Positions 44,183 to 52,497 of a stretch of 64,000 nt of DNA are shown here, one piece after another; positions within the stretch are counted from its first letter, which is position 1, and each line of letters starts with the position of its first letter. This stretch comes from a bacterium (lineage in GTDB: Bacteria > Electryoneota > RPQS01). Both the position numbers and the translations under genes were made by a program. The notes below the pieces were generated by a model. That model was not told the DNA's origin, did not search any database, and worked only from the letters and a program-made list of their open reading frames with translations. The stretch covers positions 124,001-188,000 of the forward strand of contig JADJCU010000003.1 in the NCBI GenBank assembly GCA_016703065.1. The letters are read 5' to 3'.

Positions 44183-45085
44183 TTAGGTCAGGTAGACGAT
44201 AGTGGCGGTGGCAATTACCCAGCAGGCCACGTTAATCAAGGTTGCGCGATCTTTGACGAGCAGCCGCGACGGATCACCGCCCTCGCCGCGATTGTAGATC
44301 AGGTACAGATATCGGAACAGGCCGTACACGACAAATGGCAGTGTCCAGAACAGCGCGCGTGTGCCGTAGTGCTTAAACGTGTCGTCGGAAATCGTGTATA
44401 AGCTGTACGCCACCAACGTCGCGGCGCAAAGGGCGGCGAGCATCTGATCGATAAACGTCAAACTGTAACCCGCCAGACTTGGTCTGTGGATCGCGGCGCT
44501 CTCTCCAAGCAGCGCAATTTCATGCCTCCGTTTGGCGAGAGCCAAAAAGAGCGAGAGCAGAAACGCACACAGAATGAGCCAATAGGACAGATAGACTTCC
44601 GGCAGCATCGCGCGAATCACGGCCACGCCGCCGACGGCACGCAGCACGAATCCCATCGAGAGCAGTAACACGTCAAGAATCACGGCGCGTTTCAGGCCCA
44701 ACGAATAGGCGAGATTCGCCGCGAGGTACGCGATGGCAATCCCGCCGAAATAGAGATCGAGCCAAAACGCCCACGCAATGCCCGCCGTGCCGAGCACGCC
44801 CGACACGAGCAGCGCAGTCGATGGCGAGATGCGTCCCGACGGGAGCGGACGGTTCTTCTTCTTCGGATGTTCGCGGTCCGCCTGAAGATCGAGCAGATCA
44901 TTCAGCGCATAGACCGCAGATGAGAGCATACAGAATGCTGCGAACCCTTGCAGGGCGCGCAGAATCACCTCGGGGGAATCTATGACCACACGCGCCGGCG
45001 AAAAGAGCACGGCTGCGAAGATGATCATGTTCTTCGACCACTGCGCGGGGCGCAGCAACTCCAGCGTTGCGGAGAGCGCTTTCAC
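44183..45085 (-). CDS. UbiA-family prenyltransferase (decaprenyl-phosphate phosphoribosyltransferase type)
   Basis: An integral membrane protein with about nine helices and 300 residues, starting at GTG 45085. The first Asp-rich motif NDLLDLQADREHPKKKNRPLPSG fits the NDxxDxxxDxxH...RPL signature of the UbiA branch that attaches 5-phosphoribose to polyprenyl phosphate (Rv3806c-like) rather than quinone precursors. LRPAQWSKNMIIFAAVLF is the conserved N-terminus of that branch. In the polysaccharide cluster it would supply a lipid-linked pentose. No DprE1/E2-like epimerase is present in the window. Confidence 0.85.
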   Translation of the reverse strand: MKALSATLELLRPAQWSKNMIIFAAVLFSPARVVIDSPEVILRALQGFAAFCMLSSAVYALNDLLDLQADREHPKKKNRPLPSGRISPSTALLVSGVLGTAGIAWAFWLDLYFGGIAIAYLAANLAYSLGLKRAVILDVLLLSMGFVLRAVGGVAVIRAMLPEVYLSYWLILCAFLLSLFLALAKRRHEIALLGESAAIHRPSLAGYSLTFIDQMLAALCAATLVAYSLYTISDDTFKHYGTRALFWTLPFVVYGLFRYLYLIYNRGEGGDPSRLLVKDRATLINVACWVIATATIVYLT

Positions 45086-45099
45086 GTCAACCCGCGCGC

Positions 45100-46407
45100 T
45101 TAGAGTTTCACCACGTTGTCGCGCTTTGCCATGCTCGCCGTCGCGTTGCGCGCGTCGAAGACGAGCGCGACATGGTCGGCCAGCACGTCATAGTCAATGC
45201 AGCGGTGATCGGTGCAGATCACCGCCAAGTCGTACTTCTTGAGCGTCGCCGGATCGAAAGGTACGCTCTTGTGATCGTGATTTGCCGTCGTGACTTCGGG
45301 AATATACGGATCGTGATAGTCCACGGTCGCGCCGCGCTTCATCAGCAATTCGATGATATCGAGCGACGGAGACTCACGCACGTCGTCGATATCCCGTTTG
45401 TACGCCACTCCCATGACAAGTGCTTTCGCTCCCTTTACGGCGCGTCCGCGTTCGTTCAGGGCGTCCGCGACGCGCGACACGACGTATTCAGGCATGCTCG
45501 TGTTGATATCGTCGGCAAGTTCGATGAAGCGCGCACGGTATTTCAGCGTCTTGAGCTTCCACGAGAGATAGATTGGATCAATCGGAATACAGTGACCGCC
45601 CAGACCCGGTCCGGGATAGAACGGCATGAAGCCGAACGGCTTGGTCGACGCCGCGCGAATCACTTACCACACATCGACACCGAGAATATTACACATGATC
45701 GCCAGCTCGTTCACGAGTCCGATATTAATCGAGCGGAACGTGTTTTCGAGCAGCTTCACCAATTCAGCGGCCTGCGTGCTCGACACGGGCACGATGTGGT
45801 CGATTACGCGTCCGTAAATCGCTTGCGCAACGTCGAGACACTCGGGCGTCGTGCCACCCATGACTTTGGGCGTATTGTGCGTGCCGTACTTCTCGTTGCC
45901 CGGATCAACGCGCTCGGGCGAAAAGGCGATGAACACGTCTTTCCCGACTTTCAGGCCCTTCTCTTCGAAGGCAGGCACCATCAGTTCGTCGGTGGTACCG
46001 GGATAGGTCGTGCTCTCGAGCACAATCAACAAACCGGGATGGGCGTACTTGAGGATTTCATCCCGCGACGCGAGGATATACGAAATATCAGGGTCGCCCG
46101 TCTTACGGAGCGGTGTGGGCACGCAAATCGAAATCGCGTCGAGGTCACGAATGACCGAGTAATCCGACGTCGCTTCGAGCTTTCCAGCCTTGACGAGCCG
46201 TGCGAGTTCGGCATGGTCGACGTCCATGACATAGTTCTCGCCGCGATTGATGCGGTTGACCTTGTCTTGTATAACGTCTATGCCGGTAACCCGGATTCCC
46301 TTAGCGGCAAACTGGACGGCCAGAGGCAGTCCGACATAGCCCAGACCGATGACGCCCACGCGCAGCGAACCGTCCTGGGCCTTCTTCTTTAACTCGTTCA
46401 GAATCAT
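45100..46407 (-). pseudogene. Nucleotide-sugar 6-dehydrogenase (WbpA/WecC type) with internal TAA
   Basis: NAD-dependent oxidation of a UDP-hexosamine or UDP-hexose to the uronate. ATG 46407 is chosen because the promoter's -10 box lies only 2 bases before the upstream ATG 46443. GVIGLGYVGLPLAVQFA is the NAD site, FSPERVDPGNEKYG a family block, and PGPGLGGHCIPIDP holds the catalytic Cys. Codon 45666-45664 is TAA between VDVW and VIRAAS, where homologues have Glu (GAA). The frame is otherwise intact to 45100, about 435 residues. It is a single substitution, unlike the indels elsewhere; sequence error or nonsense mutation. Confidence 0.88.
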
Positions 46408-46445
46408 AATATTCTGCCAATCCTTCCGAGAAATCGGTGACATAA

Positions 46446-46474
46446 AATATACGCAGAGAACTGCAAAAAAGCAA
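46446..46474 (-). promoter_or_regulatory. Promoter at the head of the polysaccharide gene cluster
   Basis: Minus strand TTGCTT (46474-46469), 17 bases, TATATT (46451-46446). All genes from here to 28154 are on the minus strand with gaps of mostly under 35 bases or overlaps, so this could drive the whole 18-kb cluster. Confidence 0.55.
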
Positions 46475-46704
46475 TGAAAAAGGGGCCGACCGACGACCCC
46501 CTAAAGGTGCTTCGCAATTGTTATACCGTTATTTACGCCGAATTGCCTCTTGCACTAATGACCCTAAGTAACTAAACAGTCTCACACTTCAAGACCAATT
46601 GTCCATTTTCCGTCGCCGCAGTAAGCAAAGTGACCCGCCCGAATCACGCCAAAGCCTCAAATCGTGGCACCATTCTGATGCCGCAGCAGCTGACGAATCC
46701 CTCC

Positions 46705-46765
46705 GGTCTCTCCCACTCCGTTCGCGGGGACGGGCCGGGGGATGGGGTCTCACTCCAACTCCAAT
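46705..46765. repeat. REP-like GC-rich intergenic repeat
   Basis: The stretch CTCTCCCACTCCGTTCGCGG...GGGGATGGGGTCTCACTCC has the C-rich arm, short GC centre and G-rich arm pattern of dispersed intergenic repeats that read CTCTCCC...GGGGAGAGGG. It overlaps the end of the methyltransferase gene. The rest of 46475-46749 has no recognisable gene. Confidence 0.4.
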
Positions 46766-48471
46766 TCCGAATTCCCCGCGCTCTTCTTCCTCACTTTCGG
46801 CGCCTTCTTGAACGTCGGGTCGCTCCACCCCGCGGTCGCAATCGGCGGCAAATCCGGTTTGTGTCCTTCCAGCAACTTCTCAATCGTGAGAATCTGCACC
46901 TTCTGATGTTTCGTGCCGCTAAACTCGCTATGATAAAACCCCGCGCTGGCGGCTTCCTTGATCATTTCTCGTGTCGGTTCATTCAGCGTAATGAGCAGCC
47001 CTATCGCGGCCTTCTCGCGCTCCATTGTCCCCACCAAATCCCGCACATGCGGCGAACTCGTCTTGCCGCCCTTCACCGAAATCAAAATCTGCTCGGGATG
47101 CCGATCCTTCCCCTCGAAGAACGTGCGCCGTCCGTCAATCCCTCGGTCCGCGCCCTTCTTCTGCTCTTCAGGCCGCGCCCCCACCAATCCCAACGCCCAC
47201 CACTGAAACTGATACTTGTCCTGCTCCGCCAGTTCAACCGCCCCTTCCAAATCCACCGGCTCACCCACCACGCGGTACGTCTCTGATCTCCCCCCAAATC
47301 TGTCTGCAGATTTGGGGGGACTAAGGTGGGTAGCTTTCCGAGCGGGGGGGATAGGGGGGGCCTTCTCATGCACCGCCACAATCCCGTACGCATCCAACAA
47401 CCGCTTCTTAATCAGCGTAATCGCCAAATGCGTAATATCAATTCCCAACCACTTCCGATTCAATTTTTGCGCAACCGCCACCGCCGTTCCGCACCCGCAA
47501 AACGGATCAAGCACCACATCACCCTCATTCGTACTCGCACCAATGATTCGCTCCAATAGCGCCTCTGGCTTCTGTGTTGGGTAACCGAGGTTTTCGTGCA
47601 TTGAACCGTGCAGGTGTTCTATGTCGTCCCAATAGTCAGTAACGGGCGTCCCTTGCATTTCATCGAGGTAACGCTTGTAGGCCACTACTTTCGCATTTCC
47701 TTGAAGAACTACTCTTCCTGCCTTCCACTCCCGTGTCATACGATCCTTTGTCCACCGCCACACGCGCGTCACACCGCTTTTGGGCGGAAACTCATATGTT
47801 AGGTTGGGGCGATTCTTATTTGGATTTGCAAGATTGTCAAGTCGGTATCGTCTACCGGTTTCTTCTTCTACATGCTTATAGAATTTCTCAACATATGAAT
47901 CATCGTGCGCAGTGTACTGCTGATTGTATGTTGCCTTCGATCCCTTTGAGTAAAAGAGAATAATGTCATGCGCACGCGACATTCTCAACGTGTTGTGTGA
48001 TTTCGGTTGAGATCTCCGCCAACTAATCTCATTCCTAAAATTCACCGCCCCAAACACCGCATCCATCAACAATTTTAAATAATGACTCGCCGTCGGATCG
48101 CAATGCAGATAAATCGAACCCGTCGGCTTCAACACGCGCCTCAACCCCACCAGACACGGTGCCATGTTCGCCAGATACGCCATCATGTCGTTCTCGCCCA
48201 AGAAGCGGTGAAACGCGACCAACAAATCGCCCGCCTTGCCGCCCTGCGACACCACATGCTCGAACCACTTGGCCGATTCCGCGTTCCAATGCCACGTATC
48301 TTCAAACGCCATGATTTGCGCCGCGCTCTTTTCGCCCGACTGCTCGGCAAACAAGACGTTGTAATCCTGATTGCTCTTAAACGGCGGATCAAGATAAATC
48401 AAATCCACCGACTCGTCTTTGACATAGCGCGGCAGGATGTCGCGGTTGTCGCCATAATAGAGAGTGTTCAT
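46750..48471 (-). CDS. Beta-class DNA methyltransferase with C-terminal Mrr-like nuclease domain
   Basis: About 573 residues from ATG 48471 (MNTLYYGDNR); a TTG five codons earlier is also open. Motif IV DPPF (residues 28-31) precedes motif I DPFCGCGTAVA (middle of the protein), the beta-class order of N6-adenine or N4-cytosine methyltransferases. The C-terminal part (GADRGIDGRRTFFEG...QILISVKGGKTSSPHVRDLVG) has the D...xVK core of an Mrr-like PD-(D/E)xK domain. It could be a one-protein restriction-modification enzyme. The linker contains an in-frame palindromic repeat (47289-47360). No separate restriction gene is adjacent. Confidence 0.88.
   Translation of the reverse strand: MNTLYYGDNRDILPRYVKDESVDLIYLDPPFKSNQDYNVLFAEQSGEKSAAQIMAFEDTWHWNAESAKWFEHVVSQGGKAGDLLVAFHRFLGENDMMAYLANMAPCLVGLRRVLKPTGSIYLHCDPTASHYLKLLMDAVFGAVNFRNEISWRRSQPKSHNTLRMSRAHDIILFYSKGSKATYNQQYTAHDDSYVEKFYKHVEEETGRRYRLDNLANPNKNRPNLTYEFPPKSGVTRVWRWTKDRMTREWKAGRVVLQGNAKVVAYKRYLDEMQGTPVTDYWDDIEHLHGSMHENLGYPTQKPEALLERIIGASTNEGDVVLDPFCGCGTAVAVAQKLNRKWLGIDITHLAITLIKKRLLDAYGIVAVHEKAPPIPPARKATHLSPPKSADRFGGRSETYRVVGEPVDLEGAVELAEQDKYQFQWWALGLVGARPEEQKKGADRGIDGRRTFFEGKDRHPEQILISVKGGKTSSPHVRDLVGTMEREKAAIGLLITLNEPTREMIKEAASAGFYHSEFSGTKHQKVQILTIEKLLEGHKPDLPPIATAGWSDPTFKKAPKVRKKSAGNSELELE
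47289..47360. repeat. Palindromic repeat element inside the methyltransferase gene
   Basis: A perfect 14-bp inverted repeat TCCCCCCAAATCTG / CAGATTTGGGGGGA (47289-47302, 47307-47320) is followed by a G-rich tail (GGGGGGG at 47344-47350 and 47354-47360). It encodes about 24 residues (PPIPPARKATHLSPPKSADRFG in two halves) in the linker, where the flanking sequence KAxx-ETYRVVGEPVDLEGA would otherwise be continuous. Confidence 0.65.
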
Positions 48472-48521
48472 ACCGAGAAAGTACAAGAGCTAAGGGGGAT
48501 TGTCAAGCCGCAAGTCCTCCC

Positions 48522-48555
48522 AAAAAACAACGGGCGGGCACACCGTGCCCGCCCG
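48522..48555 (-). terminator. Intrinsic terminator of the FG-GAP gene
   Basis: Minus strand CGGGCGGGCAC-GGT-GTGCCCGCCCG (11-bp stem, 48555-48531) followed by TTGTTTTTT, 43 bases after the stop at 48599. Confidence 0.85.
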
Positions 48556-48598
48556 CATAGCCTAAGCGGGGCGGAATCCGTCCGCCCCTGCGTGCTTT

Positions 48599-49954
48599 CT
48601 ATTGCACGCTCAGCAAATAGACCCTGCCCATATTCTCCGCGGTTTCGTGGTCCCACCAACGCGCACCAACCACGATGTCAGCCGCGCCGTTGCCATCAAG
48701 GTCACCGAGCGCCGCAACGCTGTTGCCCGCCGCATCGGCGATATTCTCGCCACTGAACTGGTAGAAATCCGTCTCCCAGCCGCCATAATAGAACGACACG
48801 ACGCCCCGACTTTGCGCGGCATTCGAAGCCTGCGCCGCCCAGTCGCCCTTGCCGTCCTTGTTCATGTCACCCAGCGAGAACACCTTCTCGCCAAAGCGCC
48901 CGGCCTCATTCGCGCCCAGGAACGTCGCTGAAGGCGCATCCGGCATCGTCGCCGCTCCGTAATAGACATAAACCCGGCCCAACTGCTTGCCGCTCGACGT
49001 GTACTGCGGCGCGCCGACCACAAGGTCCGCAATCTTGTCGCCGTTAACATCAGGGACGACGACCGCCGACCAGCCGTACTGGTCCTGAAAGCTCGTCAAT
49101 TCACCCTTGTAGAGCTTCGTGGGCTTGTTGGCGTCAAAACCCTTGCCACCCTTGAAGAAATACACTGCGCCGTAATAAGTGGCCTCTGTGCCGTAATGCG
49201 GGGCGCCTACGACGAGATCAGCCTGACCGTCGCCCGTAAGATCACCCGTCGACACGCACGAGCCGAATAGATCGTTCATCGTGCCGAGCTTGATTTCGAG
49301 GTCCGGGCTCTTGCCCAGCGAACCGTTAGCATTGCCGAACCACACATACACGCGGCCAGAGGTCGCGCCCGACTTAGCGGAGTGCGGCGCGCCGACCACA
49401 AGATCGGCAAACTTATCGCCGTTAATATCGTGCGCGAGTGAAATCGAGCGGCCGAACGAATCCTTGGATTCGCCCGCTGAGACCACCGCACCATTGGAGC
49501 CGAAGGTTGCGCCGCCAAGATAGAGATAGACCTTCCCAGCGGGCTTGGCACCCGTTCCCTGACCGCCTTCTGCGGCAATCGCGAGATCCGGCGTGCCATC
49601 GCCATTGAAATCACCGCTTGACATCGAGCTGCCAAAGAGCTCACCATCATCCGATCCCGTGATCTTCATGACCGGAGTCTCGGCCAGCAGACCATCATGG
49701 ATCAACACGGCGCCACGAGCCACCGGACCGGCATTCTCCCCCGTGTAGGACGCGGCATACAGCGGCGCGCCGCCCGTCCAGGCGTAAGCGCCTTCCACAG
49801 CAGAACCGAAATAGGCGCGCACTTCGGGGCCGTCCATGACGCGCAACAGGTACTTAGCGGCGGTATTGCGATTGGATTCCAATTGCGCGAGCGACAGCGC
49901 GTAAACCGCGAGGATCGCGACCGTCGAGACGAGAATATATCCCACTCTCTTCAT
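48599..49954 (-). CDS. Exported FG-GAP/integrin-alpha-like repeat protein
   Basis: The start is ATG 49954 (MKRVGYILVSTVAILAVYALSLAQ, a signal peptide or anchor); the open frame further upstream is ignored. It has 451 residues. At least six repeats carry the FG-GAP core and the calcium-binding DxNxDGxxD loop: SSGDFNGDGTPDLAIAA, HDINGDKFADLVVGAPH, TGDLTGDGQADLVVGAPH, VPDVNGDKIADLVVGAPQ, LGDMNKDGKGDWA and LGDLDGNGAADIVVGAR. Such proteins fold as beta-propellers and mediate adhesion or polymer binding outside the cell. There is no sorting domain. It is transcribed alone, with its own terminator. Confidence 0.88.
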   Translation of the reverse strand: MKRVGYILVSTVAILAVYALSLAQLESNRNTAAKYLLRVMDGPEVRAYFGSAVEGAYAWTGGAPLYAASYTGENAGPVARGAVLIHDGLLAETPVMKITGSDDGELFGSSMSSGDFNGDGTPDLAIAAEGGQGTGAKPAGKVYLYLGGATFGSNGAVVSAGESKDSFGRSISLAHDINGDKFADLVVGAPHSAKSGATSGRVYVWFGNANGSLGKSPDLEIKLGTMNDLFGSCVSTGDLTGDGQADLVVGAPHYGTEATYYGAVYFFKGGKGFDANKPTKLYKGELTSFQDQYGWSAVVVPDVNGDKIADLVVGAPQYTSSGKQLGRVYVYYGAATMPDAPSATFLGANEAGRFGEKVFSLGDMNKDGKGDWAAQASNAAQSRGVVSFYYGGWETDFYQFSGENIADAAGNSVAALGDLDGNGAADIVVGARWWDHETAENMGRVYLLSVQ

Positions 49955-49990
49955 GGCTATTCCCAGTTTTTTCGTGAGGTATTGGAGTGA

Positions 49991-50030
49991 GTCGAGGAGT
50001 GGCGGCCTTACGGACGCGGCACTCCTCGAC
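49991..50030. terminator. Large hairpin between the 129-aa gene and the FG-GAP gene
   Basis: An 11-bp perfect stem GTCGAGGAGTG / CACTCCTCGAC (49991-50001, 50020-50030) with an 18-base loop that can itself fold. There is no U-tract. It lies 20 bases after the stop of the 129-aa gene and upstream of the FG-GAP start. Confidence 0.5.
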
Positions 50031-50049
50031 AAGACGAGAGGCAGTCTAT

Positions 50050-50439
50050 CTATCTAAGGCTGACCCGAATCTGACCATGGTCGAATTCGACTTTCCAGCG
50101 CTTCAAGTGCTTGCGTCCGATCAAAATGTCAAAGCTATTCAAGTCGTACGAAGTCTCCGAAATCAACATCGTCTGCTTCGGCAACTCATGCCCAATGAAC
50201 TCCATCAGTACGCGATGTCGGCCATCTCCGCTGTCAGGATCATAGCTCGAAGGCTGACCGTACGTCTTACGCATCAATGCGCTAAGTTCTTTTGAAGCCC
50301 ACGAAAACTCATGCATTGGACTCAACAAAGCACGCAGTCCGTTGACTTCAAGAGCATTCTCAAAGGTCGGACTTTGATTTCTCGGGATCTCGATACTGAC
50401 AGCGACAACCCATAAATTCTCGGAAGACTCATTCGCCAT
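50050..50439 (-). CDS. Hypothetical protein with retropepsin-like C-terminal pattern (129 aa)
   Basis: A soluble protein without signal peptide. The end, SYDLNSFDILIGRKHLKRWKVEFDHGQIRVSL, resembles the second half of single-domain retropepsin-like proteins (DxLIGRdxL...F). The segment ALLSPMHEFSWASKEL sits where the catalytic DTGA would be, and the Asp is missing. An inactive protease-like fold is therefore possible but unproven. It lies 29 bases after the 106-aa gene and is probably co-transcribed with it. Confidence 0.6.
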   Translation of the reverse strand: MANESSENLWVVAVSIEIPRNQSPTFENALEVNGLRALLSPMHEFSWASKELSALMRKTYGQPSSYDPDSGDGRHRVLMEFIGHELPKQTMLISETSYDLNSFDILIGRKHLKRWKVEFDHGQIRVSLR

Positions 50440-50468
50440 GTCAGTGCGAACTCCCTAAGGTGCTTCAA

Positions 50469-50789
50469 TCAGAGAACGCGCGCCCGCCTCTTCTTCTGCA
50501 TGATGATCTCAAGATCATCCTTTTCCTGGACGATGAACTTTGCGCGACCGGCCTTGGCATAACCAAGCAGAAAGGCCTCATCGAGAGAATCGCAGTCCCC
50601 AAGCAAACCTGCTTGGCCCCAAACGATGTAGTCGCGCACTGCTGGGCTACGCAGCATCAGCTGGGTTGCATTCGACGCGAAGTTAGAGTACAGCCGTCGT
50701 CTTACATCCGCACCAACTTGCCCGCGCATACGCCCCCCAGGTCCACGTTCAGGTCTAAATATGGCCCGAACTCTCTTGGTGCGTGGCAT
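50469..50789 (-). CDS. Hypothetical basic protein (106 aa)
   Basis: A strongly basic N-terminus (MPRTKRVRAIFRPERGPGGRMRGQVGADVRRRLYSN) is followed by a helical part (AVRDYIVWGQAGLLGDCDSLDEAFLLGYAKAGRAKF) and a basic tail. GGAGG lies about 8 bases before the ATG, supporting the call. There is no known domain. The basic arm could bind nucleic acid. It is the first gene of a pair with the 129-aa protein. Confidence 0.6.
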   Translation of the reverse strand: MPRTKRVRAIFRPERGPGGRMRGQVGADVRRRLYSNFASNATQLMLRSPAVRDYIVWGQAGLLGDCDSLDEAFLLGYAKAGRAKFIVQEKDDLEIIMQKKRRARVL

Positions 50790-50933
50790 TCACATCCTCC
50801 TTCGCTAATCCATTGGGTCTTGAAACGCACACCATACCAAACTAAGAACTGGTGATGTGCGTGTCAAGTTCCTGATATTATTGAAGAAATCTGACCCATG
50901 TTTGAAAACTACAGTGATATTCAAAGAGTTCGA

Positions 50934-50965
50934 ATGACGAGTACGGCCTGAGCCGTACTCGTCAT
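50934..50965. terminator. Hairpin after the PorV-OmpA gene
   Basis: A perfect 14-bp stem ATGACGAGTACGGC / GCCGTACTCGTCAT with loop CTGA, 25 bases after the stop at 50991 on the minus strand. The U-tract is weak. Confidence 0.7.
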
Positions 50966-50990
50966 CGGGTCAAACAAACTCGTTCCTCTA

Positions 50991-52433
50991 TTACCGGACG
51001 CGCACGAGGTCGATGCGGCGATTCTGGTAACGGCCCTGCTCGTTGGCATTGCTGGCCACCGGCTTGGACGAACCATAACCCTTCGCAACGAGACGGCTCG
51101 TATCAACGCCGCGCGAGATCAGGTAGTTGCGAACGGCGTCCGCACGTGCTTGCGAGAGCGGGTTGTTGATCGCATCGGAACCCGTGTTGTCGGTGTGACC
51201 CTGAACTTCAAGCAGCTGGATTTCCGGATGCTCGTTGATCAGCTTGGACGCACCGTCCAGCACCCGCGCGAATTCATCAGTGATTTCAGCCGAGCCCGTG
51301 GCGAAGTTGATGCCCGGGAAGCTGACGACACCACCGGTCTCCATCCACACGGCTTCGATCGAATCCTTTTGCTCGGGGCGCAGCAGTTCGAGGCTGAGCT
51401 TGAGCGAGGTTGCCTTCGAAGATGTAACGGTGGATGAATTCCTTCGGACCGTCGGGCTTGCAAACCATCTCATCACGCTCACGCTCACGCTTCAGGCTGC
51501 CGAGGGCGCTTCTGAACTTGCCGCACTCGCGGAAGTAGAAGTTCACGGACAAACGGTGATTCGCATCGAGGAAGCTCTGCGGCTCTTCGACAAAGGCGTA
51601 CTGCAAACCGAAGCTCTTGAAGCCGAAGCCGAAGCCGGCCGTCATGCCGGTATTCGCCTGTTCGGTTTCAATTGCGTCGTTGAGACCGGCGGCCAGATAG
51701 AAGCTGACGTTGTCGCTGACCTGCAGGTCATAGGCGCCGCCAAAGTCAATCGTGGTCTCTTCGTCCTGCACCTGCTGGACGTCGCCTGACAGGGTCACGC
51801 CTTCCAGGGACGCACACCCAAACCGAGGCGGGCTTCAAACGGCACGTCGTCTTCGCCCTGCTTGGCCAGAGGGTCACGCATCATCATACCGATGGTGATC
51901 TCGTCATAGGGGCTGAACAACAAACCTGCATCGAAGCCGTAACCGTCGTTGTCCGCAAGGTCTTCCTGCAGATACTTCGCGCCAACACCGAGGGCGAAAC
52001 CGCCGCCAAGGTAGCGTCCGTAGCTGAGCTGGAAGGCATTGCTGGACACATCGAAGGCACCGGTCTTATTCCCGCCGGCATCGTACTGGTTGATTCCGGT
52101 GATGCCGGAATTGAGCCAGGACAGACCGAAGGTACCGATACGATCGGCACAGAGCGCCGCTCCGATGTAGTTGTGATTACGATCGGCCTTCATCCCACCG
52201 GTGTACATCAGCGACACTTCAAACTTGTGTAACCAATGCAGCGCTGCGGGATTCCAGTAGGCCGCAGTCGCGTCATTGGCAACGGCGGTAGCCGCCGTTC
52301 CCATGGCCATCGCCCGCGCACCAACACCCATCCGCAAATACGGATTAGCATAGTTTTGCGCATACGTGGCGGAGGCGGTGCACAGCGTCAGCAGCACCAG
52401 GACCAACGCCGTATTGCGAATTCGGGATGACAT
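50991..52433 (-). pseudogene. PorV/PorQ-like outer-membrane barrel fused to OmpA domain, frameshifted twice
   Basis: ATG 52433 is fixed by AGGAGG 7 bases upstream. A signal peptide (TALVLVLLTLCTASATYAQ) leads to a UPF0164/PorV-PorQ FadL-like barrel (LRMGVGARAMAMGTAATAVANDATAAYWNPAAL; GFDAGLLFSPYDEITIGMMM). The frame changes near 51800-51803 (one G lost in WKG-VTLSGD) and again near 51400-51420. The last frame is a complete OmpA peptidoglycan-binding domain (VSFPGINFATGSAEI, VQGHTDNTGSDAINNPLSQARADAVRNYL, GYGSSKPVASN, NRRIDLVRVR). The total is about 480 residues. In FCB bacteria PorV carries type IX cargo; here the gene follows a giant cargo-like gene. Confidence 0.85.
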
Positions 52434-52497
52434 ATCCCTTCCTCCTGTCCTATCGGCTATTCTCAAGTAACTCATATTCCGGATTTCTACAACTTCG

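Noticed and set aside
45664..45666. Stop-codon recoding or alternative genetic code at the internal TAA
   Set aside because: All other genes use TAA, TAG and TGA as ordinary stops, and TAA is not a selenocysteine codon.
45067..46392. 441-codon plus-strand open frame
   Set aside because: It lies opposite a clearly recognisable nucleotide-sugar dehydrogenase and shows no domain or start signal.
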